Under the pieces are notes generated by a model, which searched no databases, was not told the DNA's origin, and worked only from the letters and a program-made list of their open reading frames with translations. The position numbers and the translations under genes were made by a program. From Calvatia gigantea (taxonomy: Eukaryota > Basidiomycota > Agaricomycetes > Agaricales > Lycoperdaceae), in NCBI GenBank assembly GCA_025093985.1, contig JACAAK010000003.1:682001-746000 (forward strand): a stretch of 64,000 nt of DNA, in the 5' to 3' direction. Positions 32,208-45,189 of this stretch are shown here, one piece after another. Each line of letters begins with the position of its first letter. The stretch's first letter is position 1.

Positions 32208-34558
32208 ATGGGCGATACTACTCCTCCAAACCCCAACCCCGAAACCGATGACGGTAGGGCGTTGCCTTCATCCCCAAGCTTATCATCTCAGGTGCGTCTT
32301 TCCTTTGCTTCAAATTGTTCCGTCTTAAACAAATTCCTTAGACACTTAGTTCTTCCCCCAGTCGCAGACATACGTTCTTCGCCCTCATCATCCCTCCAGC
32401 AACCGCCATCAAACATCCCGCGCACACAGTCTTTGCTCAAAATGGTGGCTTTTACCTCGCCATCCGCGGAGATAGTATGCTTGAGCTTGACAGCACTGAA
32501 CAAAAGAGCATGCAATACATCCTGACTGATGCCCACGGATGTCGTCTTGATGAAGAGGTTAATGCTAAACGGTATTACCTCGCACTAACATTTGCGCGAC
32601 CTAGCTCTGGTTTTGGTCCAGAGACATCAAACTGTATGATGTTCATTTTGAACCGCACTTGGTTGAGGAAAAAGGGAAGCGTTAAGGGGGCAGCAAGAGG
32701 AATGAAACACCCGACTGAGGTGTTTATCGCCAGCGCGCTCGGAGAAGAAGTCAAGCAGCGCCTGAACCGGAACAAGGGGAAATCGAAAGCGAAAGAAACA
32801 GCAAATTGCGAAAGTGGAGGCGGCGGGAAGGGAAAGAAATGGCGTTGGATAGATGAAGATTTCATTAGTTGCGCCCGCACTGCCTTTTCCCGCGACTTCG
32901 GGGACTCGCAACCAATGGTCCCGCAGGGACACCATGGCCGTCTTGGTGAGACGAATGCCCATGACGTTAATGCAGGCGTTGTGTCGGGCACTGGTCCGAG
33001 CGGATCCGGTCCACGCAATGGCACGGGCGAAGCAGAGGGCATAACTCGACCCGTCATCGAAAAGGAGCACGGAAATGGGTTGGGGCCAATGACAAATGCT
33101 GGTCAAGGCGACGGTCCTCCAGAAAATTTTCAGAAAATGCATGAATCCTACGGAGCTATTATAAACGCAACAGCTGGTCTGTCAATAACATCCGGCCTTC
33201 AGTCCCACTGCTCACTCTTTCCCTCTCCCAGGTTTTTCGGCGGACACTTCACCGTCCGACCAATCACTCTTTCTACCCCGAGATTATGTGACTCGGCCTT
33301 TCACCGCGACTCTGGATAGCACGACCTCTCGCAACGATGATGGAAGGAATGTCACAGGTATACTATTTCGTCTACTCCTCGTTGATGATAGGTTGAATCC
33401 CTCTTTCATTCAGGTATCAACGCTTACCATGCCCTATCCCAGTCTCGCACTCCTTCTGGTAATGTTCTTGCGAGCCTTACGCCTACTTCCGCCGATCATC
33501 TATTTATCGGTGGCAACGAATTTCCTTCCTCCGTCCCCAGGCGCCCTGCCACTGATTTCCCCTCGTTATCACGAGTCACTCCGACTCAGGACCTTCTCCA
33601 ATTTCCCTTTGAGGAACATGTACAGAAGTTTGGTGAAGGTCATGCATACCCTCCCCAGACTGGGCTTGACCGTTCAAACGGCTGGTCCGACCATCCTACC
33701 TTCAACGTTGCTATCTTCGCTCGCAACGGCGGCGCACCTCAGAAAGGGATTCAACACCCTCAATTCTCCCAAGAAACTTTCCAAGAAGGAACCCAAGCCC
33801 GGGTAATGGGGGAGCAACTCGGGTATTATTCCCAAAATTTTTATTCAGGTTATCAAGAATTCTCCGGGACCAACGCCCAACCGCTCGCAAATTTATCGGC
33901 ACCGCAAGCTTTATCAAATTACATCCAAAATTCCGCTAATGCCAACGTCCACACCCTAGTCTATCCAGATCCCTCCTCCCAGTTAAATGGTCCCGCTCTC
34001 ACGCCAACTTTTATGCCGTTTGAAGCTGGACGGTTTAGACCTGCCCTGTCGCTTCGCCGCCCCCCGGTGGGGATGGCAGGAAGGAATTCTGGTAAAAGAA
34101 AAGCACAAAATCCGTACCCAGGTACTCAACAGAGGGTGAATATGGGTGTGGGGTCTGCTGCGACAAGGGCGCAGGCAAGGGAGGATCGCCTAGGGGAGGG
34201 GACTGTCAAGGTCTCTAGTACTGCGCAAACTCCACTCTACCATAACGTCACAGCCGAAGGGTCCCAGCTCTCTCATATCACGGCCGAGACGGTACTTAAG
34301 CCGTCACAACTGACTCAATTCCCTGTGCCGAATTGCACAGACAATTTTCTACCCGAAACTTCCTTCTGCGGCGATCATTCCCGTCCCTTCCCATCTGTTC
34401 ACAGTCACCATGCCGAACCCGTGATGTCAGTTATGGAGAACGGTACCGACTGGCATCACGCATACCCCCTAATCGAACAGAATTTGCAACAACATGGACC
34501 AATCCCTTCATTCACGGCCGATATGACTGACTATGTTGCGGACTGGGGTGAGCAATAG
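32208..34558 (+). CDS. large low-complexity protein of unknown function
   Basis: Not recognised. Four exons (32208-32291, 32342-33176, 33232-33357, 33414-34558) with introns of 50, 55 and 56 nt join without a stop to 729 aa, which strongly supports the model. The ordered part is near the N-terminus (residues about 45-240), with blocks such as GGFYLAIRGDSMLEL, CMMFILNRTWLRKKG and KKWRWIDEDFISCART. The remainder is rich in Ser, Pro, Gln, Gly and Asn, with two basic stretches (NRNKGKSKAK, GRNSGKRKAQN) that could be nuclear localisation signals. There are no membrane segments. A nuclear regulator is a guess; I would not assign a function. It is transcribed divergently from the aminotransferase. 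Confidence 0.75.
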
Positions 34559-35227
34559 AGGTTCCACTTGATCATGGACAGCATTCCTATCATCCTAATT
34601 CTGGATGGCGATTAATGTCCCCACATGTGAACTTGAGAATGATTGTTTCCAAATCTCTAACTTCGCGTCACAAATAGCCCGTCTTTTCGTAAACCTCAAC
34701 TGGACATTGTCACATAGTTTCACTTTCTTTTTTCTCTTATCCCCACAGTCGTAATGGTTTCCCAAATAGTCTATATACCCATGCTAGTTTATGCTTTCCG
34801 GATATCTGCGTGGCTTATTAGTTCCTGTAGGCATCCTCGTTATTGACTACACATTGGTTGTGGAGGTAAAGGATGAGTAATCCGTATTATCAAGTCAATG
34901 GTTCTGGTATTTCTTTGAGGATCACAAAGAAAAGGAAGTTGTGTGAGAAATTAAATTAATGGCAAAAATGCACGTTGCGGTTCTGCTATTCAAGAGCGAA
35001 CGCAGTGTGAGGAATTGTGACTGATGTGACCGTTCAAACCAGCATGGCCTGTGGGCACCCAGTAGTCCGCCTTTGGGTGACAACAGAAGTATAATGTGTA
35101 GTACTGGTGAGGCAGATGAGAACTGAACATGATTGGCTAACTAGGGAATTGTCCTACGAAATCAAAGCGACATAACAGAAAGCAATGAAGGCAAATATAA
35201 CCGCGGGCGCAACACGTGTTGACACAT
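34559..35227. other. no gene seen
   Basis: AT-rich spacer between the 3' ends of two convergent genes. Nothing recognisable. Confidence 0.4.
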
Positions 35228-37236
35228 TTACTTCCCTCCCCTCTGACGCTTCTTGTTGTCAACTTTCATCAGAGGGTAGCTTGCCTGCTCTCCTCCACCC
35301 CTGTTGGCGTCTAATCCCTCGTGGGCATGAACGTGCTCACGTTCAAACTTCGGCATGCTGTCGCTGCTCAAGTCGATCCCGGATTTTTCAGGATCGTTGT
35401 AATTTACTTCCAGGGAATCGCTCAATTGAGGGAATCGCGTAGTGATGGTTTGCATAATCTGGCTGTAGGTAATAGCATCACCACGGATTACTCGCCAGGT
35501 ATTGAGCGCTTCGGCAAAATCTTGAACTGTGCCCGTGAATTTCGGGGTGACCTTTGCGAGTGGATCGATGCTCTTGATCACGAAACATACGGCGCGCAAC
35601 TCATCTAGGCACATGCGGGGATCGTTCAGAATATTCTTCACACATTCCAGGAATTGCCGGCGTGTAGCTGGGAAATATTTTCAACATCGAGTCTGCCTGA
35701 TGGTTCAGGTTGGACATACCCATAGCTAAACTTGCTGCATCCTGTTGTGATTTGATTGGGCATCTGATGGTCTTTCCGACCTCCACCTTGGACTTGCCTG
35801 CCGTATTGTTGACCCTGATGAACAGCTCCACTTGATGTTTCAACACCGTCCTACGAAGCTTATCGTTATGGTTGACGAAATACTGCAACACATGGGCACT
35901 CAAGAAATCCTTGCGGAACGTGAACATATCCTCTCCACGAATCGTTGCAGTACCCAAGAGGTCCTCCTCGTCCTTCGTGAAGTTGAGTTGAAAGAGCTTC
36001 TTAAACGTCTTGGCTTGTGCCTTGGATCCGTGAATGTCTTGAAGGCAGTTGTGCACGATGTGGACAGCGCTGGGTTTGGCGATCAACGCGGACATGACAG
36101 ATGCAAGACCGTGGGCAAGGTAGTGAGAGTATTGAGCGTCGTCTTCTTCCGTATAGGCTTGGGGACCTCTCTCCTCACGCTTTATCCGCCACAGTTCGTC
36201 GTAGTATTCCCATATTGTGTCCGTAAGCAGGGGTTTTTGCTCCGCTCGCCACATACGGATGTTGTTGCGAGCATTGCTCCCTACGAACCACTGCACCAGG
36301 TAACTTCCGCAGATGGAGAGGAGGACGGCGAAGCGATGGATGATAAATGAGATGGGAGATTTAAATGGACATTGCGGGATACCAAGGCTGCGGGGGAACA
36401 TCCACGCGGCCATTGACTGAAGTAGTGGCAACAACGTGGTCATCACAAGGAAGAAAATAGTCACACCCGCAACGATGGCCACAGGGAAGGCGACGTCCTT
36501 GTTCGTAGTCCACAAGAACCATAACAACCCGATTGCAAATAACACCAGCGCAGCTTGCACGTTGAGAAGGAGAATGGCCGGAACACGAGGAACGCCCCAT
36601 CCAATGAGACCTTCATATCGCATCTGCCGCAGCGCGAGTGCATTGTCGTGTGTTTTTGACTTGGACCTTCGCGTGAATGCAGAGAGCCACTGGAGGCAGA
36701 GCGTTCCGAGAACGACGGCAGCCAAGCTTTGTGTCATGCTCAGGAACCAAAGCTGATTGATGGTGACGATGTCTTTGTCGGGAGAGAACGATGGTAGAGG
36801 GTCGATGGGGCTTTCCGTGGAATTCGCTTGGTTGAGGAGTTTTACAACTTGGCTGAGCAGATCAGCGGAGCGCTCTGAAGGTTCAGATTTTAGCCATTTA
36901 GCAGATTCGATTACAAAGGCGGTGACAATGGCCAGGAATAAGGACGCCTAGGGGTGTGCGGTAGTGATTTAACCTCTAGCAGTAATTGAATGCGTTGGGT
37001 TCGACCTACCACAACCAGCAAATTCCCAATCTCGTCCTTCAGACCTCTTATCAAGTCCTCATCAAATTCATCCACAATATCAAAACATTGCTCCCAAGGA
37101 TCAACCAAAGAATCTTTGAGAGGGTATTTATAATCATCCTCGCATGACCACGTTTTCTGTCAAAGCCTGAGTGTCACGAGGGACGCCTCCCCAACCTAGG
37201 ACAAACACTCACATCATCGTCGGTTGTCTCATCCAT
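35228..37236 (-). CDS. DUF6535 membrane protein, copy D1
   Basis: Exons on minus: 37236-37213, 37156-37010, 36947-35720 and 35667-35228; 612 aa. DUF6535 features: an N-terminal DPWEQC...LKDEIGNLL helix, the first membrane segment SLFLAIVTAFVIES, INQLWFLSMTQSLAAVVLGTLCLQWL, and further segments near IPAILLLNVQAALVLFAIGLLW and FFLVMTTLLPLLQSM. A long soluble helical C-terminus follows, with DELRAV...VIKSID. The family is largely confined to Agaricomycetes and has no known biochemical role. Exons 2 and 3 have exactly the same lengths as in D2. The D2 start region (ATG-CAG-ATG) reads ATC-CAG-ATA here, so translation must begin 21 codons further in, at a Met just before the first intron. The last exon has a longer, charged tail than D2. 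Confidence 0.85.
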
Positions 37237-39190
37237 TCTATCGTCCACCACCGTAAACGCAGATGGGGATGAAATGCTAGCGCTGCTTATCTGGATATGC
37301 GTTGTTCAGATTGAGCGCTCAACGAAGGAGGGCATAGACCCACGTTTTCGGACCAGGTCTGCTGCCGCCTGGTCAACCTGCGCACCATCTTTTATTAATG
37401 AGTGCTTGACTCGTCAGAAGAACAAGCAAAGCAGTTTACCGACGACGAGGGCTGCATCGTCATCTTGAAGGGGAAACACTGAGGGGAGAGCTTGGAAGGG
37501 GAAGGCAGGATTGTGAATGGCCTCGACCGCCGCCCCCCATTTTGTAATTGACAGTTGACGCTGGGATGGCAGGGCCAGTGGGCGCGAATGGGCAATAAGC
37601 GCTTTGAAGTTTGTGTCGGGGTCTCCCTTGTCCTGCCCCTGTACTTAGGGTACCGTGTGCCATAATACAATAGAATAATCTTCCGCGGTACGAGGAGCAC
37701 TTGGAGTCTTTACGGTCATATTTTCCGAGGCTTGGGCTAGAGGATTCGAGGTTGCGGGGAGGGGCTTCGAGTTCTCGAAAACGCCTCGGTTAATTTCACA
37801 CGGGCCCTGCCAAGGCCCATCACCACCTCTGCAACAACGTTTCCAGCGCGTGCCTGTGCTCGGGTCATGACATCCTCCGTTCATCTGTGGTGCATAAATG
37901 CGAGGAAAGTGACGCCCCGTACCCGTAAAACTCAATCTTCAAGGGAATGAAATTTGCTCGGAATGGTTTCACCGGTGCCCTCCCCCGTTTGGCTAAAAAT
38001 CTTGTTGACGGGCCGCTTGGTGGGGTTTCGGTCCAGAATGTTGGGACTTGGTACCAACACGAAGTCCACTTACCCTCCGCGCCGCAGACCGATTATCACC
38101 GGTTTCCGCCATGCCATGAACAGTATGCCCCATCCATCTTCTTCCGCGTCGATCTTTTGCTGGTCTTTGTACATTGTGGATTATGAGGGAACTTCCGGAT
38201 CCCAATCAACATGCAACACGGCACAGGCATAAAAAAACGTTTGTCTGGTTGGCTGTCACAGGGTACAGCCTTTCGTGGTCACACTGGCGACCCTTCCTCT
38301 AACCAATTACCAGCCACAAGCGGATTGGACCCCCAACAACCTCGATGGCTGTTCCCCGTCGCCCAAGCGTTCAGCCCCATCAACGTACCCAGCCTCGATA
38401 CGCACTTGAATCTTACTGCCACATGGGGACATCGAGTCTGGCAGTTAGGGTATCATGGAAGGAATCCGGACATGGACAATAGCGATGGGCCTCCAAGGCT
38501 TTTCGTGGCGAAAGTCATAAGAACACGGGGCTCGCCACAACCACGTAATTGCTGACAACCTGGAAATTACATCTATCGTCGACTCGAATACGTGTGTGGC
38601 AGTGACCCATGCCTGGCGAATCGGATTCGAGGCATTGCCAGGATTCAAAATCTACGTGGACGATGTGTCATCAAGAAGTCGAGTGCCGCTACTCCTACAC
38701 AACCCGACTAGCATAGCTTCTTTCATGTCAATGTCTCATACCAACCCATAATTCGACGAATATTTCATGTCTCCTCAGAATCCGTCGCCCCCTTCATCCG
38801 CCCGCCAAACGTTGCTTCAACTCCTTCCCCGAGAACTAGCAGATGACTTTCTCAATGGAGCAGAATACTGGCCCCCTGCTTCTCCCGCTTCCACGCGTGA
38901 TCACCAGGTCCAACCTAGGACCCCAGATAGAGGGTTGTGAGATGGCCGAGACTCGAACACGTTGATTTAATGGGCGATGGAAACACAGGGCGTAAGACAA
39001 TATAACAGCATATCAAAGTGACAAACTTTAATCGCAGAAACTGATGGGTCCGACAATCCGTCGCACTGTCCTCAGGATTTTACTTTCCTTTTCCCTGCCG
39101 GTTCTCAGTGATCATCTTCCTCAAAGAGTGGTTTCTAAGCCCCCCTCTTGATCCCACTTCCCTCCGATTCCCCAAAGCTCATGAACTCGC
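37237..39190. other. region without a firm gene; possible coding remnant at 38521-38751
   Basis: Upstream of D1 and downstream of D2. Most of it has no protein-like frame. Two plus-strand stretches look coding by composition: 38211-38555 and, in another frame, 38521-38751 (ADNLEITSIVDS ... HAWRIGFEALPGFKIYVDDV), with a further short frame at 38767-38940. I cannot join them with standard introns into one protein, nor name a family. They may be exons of an unrecognised gene or a fossil. Confidence 0.3.
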
Positions 39191-41137
39191 TCAGGCCTCC
39201 GCAAGCTGTCGCGGGACCGAGGTAATCTCAGACTTTTCAGAGAACTGGTTCTCCTGTTCCTGAGAAACTTTTTCAGGGGGAAATCTTGCAGTGATGGTCT
39301 CCATGGCCTCCTTGTAATCAGGAACGGCCCCGTGGGTTTGTTGCCAGTGAATGAGGGCCTTCCGAGATCGTTCAACCGTCTCCGTGAATTTCTTCGAAAC
39401 GTCTTCCCCCGAGTTGATACTCTTCATAACAAAGCCTACTGCACGCAATTCGTCGGAGCACGTATGGCGGTCTTCTAGAATCTTATTAACGCACTCCAGG
39501 AATTGCCGGCGTGTAACTGGAGAATGGACCTAAGCATTGAATATTCTGAACGGCTCAACTTGAACGTACCCATAGTTAAACTTGCTGCATCATGTTGTGA
39601 CATGATCGGGCACTGGAGCGTCTTCCCGACCTCTACCTTGTACGCGCTTGCGGTATTGTTGACCCGGATAAACAACTCTGCTCGATGCTTCAACACCGTC
39701 CCATGAAGCTTCCCGTTATTTTTGGCGAAATACTGCAACACGCACGCACTCAGGAAATCCTTGCGCAACATGGGCATATACACTCCTCCGATCGTCGCAG
39801 TAGCAATCAACTCCTCCTCATCCTTTGTAAAGTCACGCTCGAAGAGCTTCTTGAAAGTTACGACATGTGCTTTGAATCCATGAATGTCTTGAAGACAGTT
39901 GTGTACGATGTGGACAGCACTTGGTTTGGCGACTAAAGTAGACATGACGAACGCAAGACCGCGTTTAAGGTAGCGCGAATACTGGGAGTCACCTGCTTCC
40001 GTGCGGGTTTTGGGACCTGTCTCCTCACGTTTCTTCCGCCACAGCTCGTCGTAGTACTCCCATACCGTATCTGTAAGCAAGGGTTTTTGCACCTCTCGCC
40101 ATGTACTGATATTTTGGCGGGCGTTTTTCCCTACGAACGACTGCACAAGATAACTTCCGGCAATTGATAGAAGAACCACAGTGCGATGGAGAATGAATGA
40201 GATGGGCGATTTGAAGGGACAATGGGGTATGTAAAGACTCGTAGGCCACATCCATGCGACGACAGATTGGAGCAACGGCAGCACCGTTGTTGACACTAGG
40301 AGGAAGGTAGCCACGCCCGCAACAATGACAACGGGAACCGCGACGTTCTTGTTAGTTATCCACAAAAACCATAACAGACCAATCGTGAATAACACCAAGG
40401 CTGCTTGCACGTTGAGAAGGAGAATGGCTGGAACACGAGGGACACCCCATTCAATGAGGCCTTCGTACCGCATCTGCCGTAGCGCGAGTGCATCACCGTG
40501 TATTTTCGGCTTAGACTTTCGTGTGAAAGCCGAAAGCCATTGAAGGCAAAGTGTCCCGAGAACGACGGCAGCCAGACTTTGAGTCATGCTCAGGAACCAA
40601 AGTTGATTGATAGCGACGGCGTCGCGGCTGGGGAAAAATTCTGGTAGAGGATTGATGGGACTTTCCGTTGTACCGGTCCGGTTGGCGAGTTTTACGAGTT
40701 GGTCGAGCAAGTCGGCAGAGCGCTCTGCAGAATCAGGTTTGAGCATTTTAGCGGATTCGATCACAAAAGCGGTGACAATAGCCAGGAACAGGGACGCCTA
40801 TAGGTGGTGGTCTGAATCCAACAGAGGGTAAATGTGTTGGACTCGACGTACCACAACCAGTAGGTTTCCAATCTCATCCTTCAATCCTGTTATTAATTCC
40901 TCATCAAATTGGCGCACAACACCATAACACTGTTCCCAAGGGTCAACTAAAGAATCTTTGAGGGGATATATGTGATCATCTTGGCAAGACCATGTTTTCT
41001 GTCGAAGCCGGAGAGTTATGGAGGACGTCATCTAGTGCCACACACATACGCACGTCATTATCCTCGGTCTCATCTATTCTATCATCCACAATCGTGAATG
41101 CGGATGGGGATGTGATGCTAATGCGGCTCATCTGCAT
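39191..41137 (-). CDS. DUF6535 membrane protein, copy D2
   Basis: Exons on minus: 41137-41054, 40998-40852, 40797-39570 and 39516-39191; 594 aa in an unbroken frame. Same architecture as D1 (DPWEQC helix; SLFLAIVTAFVIESAK; NQLWFLSMTQSLAAVVL; several membrane helices; helical C-terminus DELRAVGFVMKSI). Start at ATG 41137 (MQMSRISITSPSAF), the upstream of two close Mets. Exon 3 is 1,228 nt as in D1. The C-terminus after DELRAV diverges from D1 more than the membrane part does. Membrane location is inferred from the hydrophobic segments; function unknown. Confidence 0.88.
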
Positions 41138-42621
41138 GCGTTCTAGGTTGAGCCCTCACAAAATGGAACACATGGACTCACAGTCTCGGATGAGTTCCGC
41201 TCCCGTCTCATGGGTCTGCGCGCCGTCTGCAAATCATGAACATGATATTCACTGCAAAACAAGCGAAACCGGCTCACCGACGAAGGATACATCCTTAAGC
41301 TGAAGACCCAGTGCTGAGGGAAGCAATCCACAGGGAAACAGACGAGAACGAGCTGTTTGCTTCAAATATACTTCGTTTGTTTTATATGTGACTCACGGAC
41401 GCTGAAAAATGAGGCCAGGGATATGATATGAGTGATGAGCGCCACACGCTTGGAGCTGTTGGTGCCGCTCCTTCCTCACCCACGTGTACCACGCCATATT
41501 GCTTCATGGCATGAAGCATGTTTTATTGGCGCTGAGTGCACCCGCAGCCATCAAGGTTTGGCGCCCGAATGTTTCAAGCCGTGAGCAGGTTCCAGAAGAT
41601 CGGAACATGAACTTATCACTTCGAGATAGATCAGTTCCTACATCCACCGCGTTCGTTCTGAGGCATTGAGCTTCGTCGGCACGTTTTTTAAGGGTGTTGC
41701 TGTTCATTTCTGCACTGCGGGAGGTAAAACCTGCTCATTGCTAAGGCGTGGTCAACGTAGGCTGGACCTAAACCGGGTGACCACATCCCTCGGGCGGATG
41801 TTATCCATGAGAAAATTGGAGTCCCCAGGAGCCAATTGTGAAGACGCCCTTATGCAACAAGGGGAAGAAGGGTGCCCCAAGGAATGGGACTACATTGGTG
41901 GCAGTTAGGCCACGAGTCAAGAATCTTTGGCCGACGGTAAGGGAGATTTTATAGGTCACGGGTGGTGATGCAGATCAGTATTATTTACTCATTGAAGTGC
42001 GATTTGTTCCGATTATTGCACCTCGGTTGTAATTGGGGTTGATTTCCGGCGCATGGATCTTGACAGATACAAGTAAAACCTCGTTTATCACTTTATCAGC
42101 ATTGGCGGATATACCTCATACTAGAGGTCGTTCTTCTCTCGGTACTACTTCTGCTGCTTCTTGTTTAAGGGTTCTTCGTTTGGTTGGGGATGATGTTGGC
42201 TGGTTCGCGGTGCCATTGGCTCATCTAGATTGCTACCTCTAGAGCCTGACAGCGCAAGCGGCAGCCAGGGTCGCCAATCTGGGACTTGGCACCAACACTA
42301 TTCGAGCTGCGGATTATCAATTGTTTTCTGGTCCGCTGAATTTGAGGTGGGCAAACTAACAGGTTGTGAGGTGAGTAAGTTTGCTAGTGTGCGAAGGTCC
42401 AGGGAGTCATCGACCAGGAGATGAAGGGTTACGATATCGCTGGCGGAGACAACTACATGACGGTAGAAAGCTAAGATGCACACCACCAATGTTCCCACGT
42501 AAACCAAACCAGTACGCTGACAAGGTGACATCTACAAAATCCAGATAGTTGGTGCAAAGAGCTAAAATCCGGGAAACAAGCTACAACCGTTTCAGTCTCA
42601 TGTTATTTACTACATATTTAA
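41138..42621. other. no firm gene; weak coding-like fragments near 42030-42350
   Basis: Between D2 and the PhzF-like gene. Plus-strand frames at 42033-42242 (SFITLSALADIPHTRGRSS) and about 42245-42350 (AARVANLGLGTNTIRAAD, ending LRWAN and a stop) have protein-like composition, but I cannot link them or place them in a family. The rest is short frames only. Confidence 0.3.
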
Positions 42622-43539
42622 TCACACGCGGATTGAGCCCTCAGCAACTTCGACGGCTGTGCCTCCTAGCTCAATCTTCTTCACCTCACCATCATCCCCA
42701 ACCTCGACGTGCACGTCAATCTCACTCCTCCTCCCCATCTCAACGCCTTGCACAATCTCAATCTTCCAATTCCCCGCTCCCTTCCTTTTAGCAAGCCACC
42801 CTCCAAGTGTCGAAGCAGCGGAGCCGGTAGCCGGATCCTCCAAGGTGCCTAACATCATCCTCGTTCTTACCGCTCCATCCTCCCTCTCATAAAACGCATA
42901 CAGACCAACGAGGCCCTGCCATTCGCCGAGCCATGGCACTTTGATTCTCTCCGGCACAACGTGCAGTCTTTTCAACGCATCTTCCGAGTTGAGTTGGAGC
43001 AGCACGAATGTCATACCCTTAACGATCGACGCGACGACCTCCACACCGTCCGACCCATTCGCATAATCCACTGCCTGGAGGTCCTTCTGGGCAGATTTAA
43101 GCGACGAAAGTTGGATCGGTTGGTGTTCTTTGAAATCGATGGGGGCTTGCAACCTAACCCTCCCAGCGTCTTGCGACACAACTGGAATGTTGCCTGCTTT
43201 CGCCTTCAATGCGATCTCCTTCCGATTCCTTCCAGCGTTGCCTGGTCCGAAAAGCAAGTACCAACCGGAACCAACCGTGGGGTGTCCAGCAAAGGGAATC
43301 TCCTCTTCTGTTGTGAAGATGTCGATCTTCACAGGAGCATCGGACACAACAGATGGAGGGTTTTCGTGCATAAAGACGGTTTCTGACAGGTTAAATTCGC
43401 GAGCGATGGCCTGTTTCTGCTCTTGAGTCAGATTTGCGGAATCTGAAGCTGGAACATGGACGATTGCGAGGGGATTGCCGAAGTACTTCGCCGGAGTGAA
43501 GACATCGAGAATATGATAGTTGAGCTTGCTAGTGGTCAT
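42622..43539 (-). CDS. PhzF-family isomerase-like protein
   Basis: 305 aa in one exon on the minus strand. PhzF/DapF-fold family marks: FTPAKYFGNPLAIV at the N-terminus; the catalytic-type Glu in FNLSETVF (residue about 53); the IPFAGHPTVGSGW loop; and EDPATGSAASTLGGWLA near the C-terminus, which closes the second half of the two-lobed fold. Length is normal for the family. Bacterial PhzF isomerises a phenazine precursor, but most fungal members have unknown substrates and no phenazine genes are near, so only family-level annotation is safe. Start ATG 43539 precedes the conserved first strand (LNYHILDVF). Probably cytosolic. Confidence 0.9.
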   Translation of the reverse strand: MTTSKLNYHILDVFTPAKYFGNPLAIVHVPASDSANLTQEQKQAIAREFNLSETVFMHENPPSVVSDAPVKIDIFTTEEEIPFAGHPTVGSGWYLLFGPGNAGRNRKEIALKAKAGNIPVVSQDAGRVRLQAPIDFKEHQPIQLSSLKSAQKDLQAVDYANGSDGVEVVASIVKGMTFVLLQLNSEDALKRLHVVPERIKVPWLGEWQGLVGLYAFYEREDGAVRTRMMLGTLEDPATGSAASTLGGWLAKRKGAGNWKIEIVQGVEMGRRSEIDVHVEVGDDGEVKKIELGGTAVEVAEGSIRV

Positions 43540-45189
43540 GATAATTTCTGGATGACTCAGTTATCTGATCCCTCATATATATCTGTGATTTGTTCCTCCC
43601 GAGTCACGATGAATCAGATACCTTCCTTCTGGGAAGGAAATCCAGAGACATGTGAATGACTATGTCAATCAAGGTGACCACGGGGTCGAGTTCTCCGAGA
43701 CAGCAACTAGACGCAAGGCATCATTCCTTCGAAATCGGACGTTCTCCACGTCGCCAAACATTATTAAAGCAACTTCTTTCAGAATTGGCGGATGGTATTA
43801 TAAGCGGGGAAAAACACTGGCTCACAATTTCTGTGGTCTCCCAGCATGCGCGTCAGGCTCCTTCCCGGGAACCAGGCGGAGGGCACGACGCAGCTCTGCT
43901 GCCCTATAACCTCACATACCCATTATCTCAAACCCGTGAGAACAAGAGGACAAATCCAAGAGCAACTAGAATTTGGTGATATCGATGGAGAATTCAGGAG
44001 GAAGGTGGGGCGGGTAATATTCAAGGTATCCAGCCGTAATCAAGGATACGCTGGGAAGCCTGCATTGATATGTACAACACCTCGTGTACTAAAGTTCATC
44101 TTCCCCGTCCTATAACACCCTACGCTGCCTTGTGGACCTGGCTCGATGCTGAAATTTGGTGGCCCATCGCATAGGGCGAAACAAATGAAGACCCTCCCGG
44201 TGTGGTTAGCTTCTCTGTTTCATGAGTCACCAAGCGCTAGAATCAAACCAATGACGCCACCCCAAATAAGGAGGCGCTCATCTCTGCTGGCCACTGCCGC
44301 GTTGTCCCCTCCAACCGAAACTGGTCGTCACAGCTGTGAGCAACCTTGCTTGGCTCGCCCAAGGCAATTGGCGTGCATCTGGCGATCCTTGACATCACAC
44401 CGTCGTTTGGTCCGATATGGACCCCGCATGTCACGCTTGTCAGAGAAACCTGCACGATTGCACCCCATTTTAATATCGTCGCTTATAATGGTGAACATCA
44501 AAAGAAATGTTGCGGGACAACGCGGTGTTACTTCGGAGAAACCTCTCCATTAACTCAATCGACCCAGAGCTGCTGCAAGTTGGAATTCATCATTCGAGGG
44601 AATGGTGACGGGACGGACGAAGCCGGCCTTGCCGATGCCTACGGATGTGGAAATGGTTTCGGATTTGTCCGCAGTTCCCAACCTAGGGTCAACGGTCTGA
44701 ACCAGCTGCAACCACCCACATTCGCTCACACAGCCCTGGACCGTCAAGGCTGGTGCAACCACATTGGAGAAAGCGTTTTTTAGAAAGTAACTGGGAAGTA
44801 CATGTTCAACACCGATCGTCATCCGAAATAATGTCGAAGGACGGCATGTACACAGATTGGGGATGAACTTTGAGATCGTATACATTGTTGTGTGACCATC
44901 AGGTGTGTTTCGGAAGGGAAATCACTGAAGCGGGTGAACCCCTCTTATGCGCACTGGTTGGTGGCCCGTTTGTTGTCTCTGTGCTGTGCTCCGGGTGAAG
45001 CGCACGTAATTCGCCCCTAAAACCTAGCTTGCACCTTCGTCCAAATCGCCAAGGAAGATGCTATTTCCTAATGAGCACCGTGTGAGCATATCTTACACTA
45101 AGAGAAGGATGTCTGGTATAATGGTACTAGGGTTTAGAATTACACACTATAGATATCAAATCAATCGGACACAAATTGGCACTGCCGCC
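43540..45189. other. no gene seen
   Basis: Frames up to 145 codons occur but overlap on several strands and show no domain, signal peptide or intron-supported extension. Confidence 0.4.
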
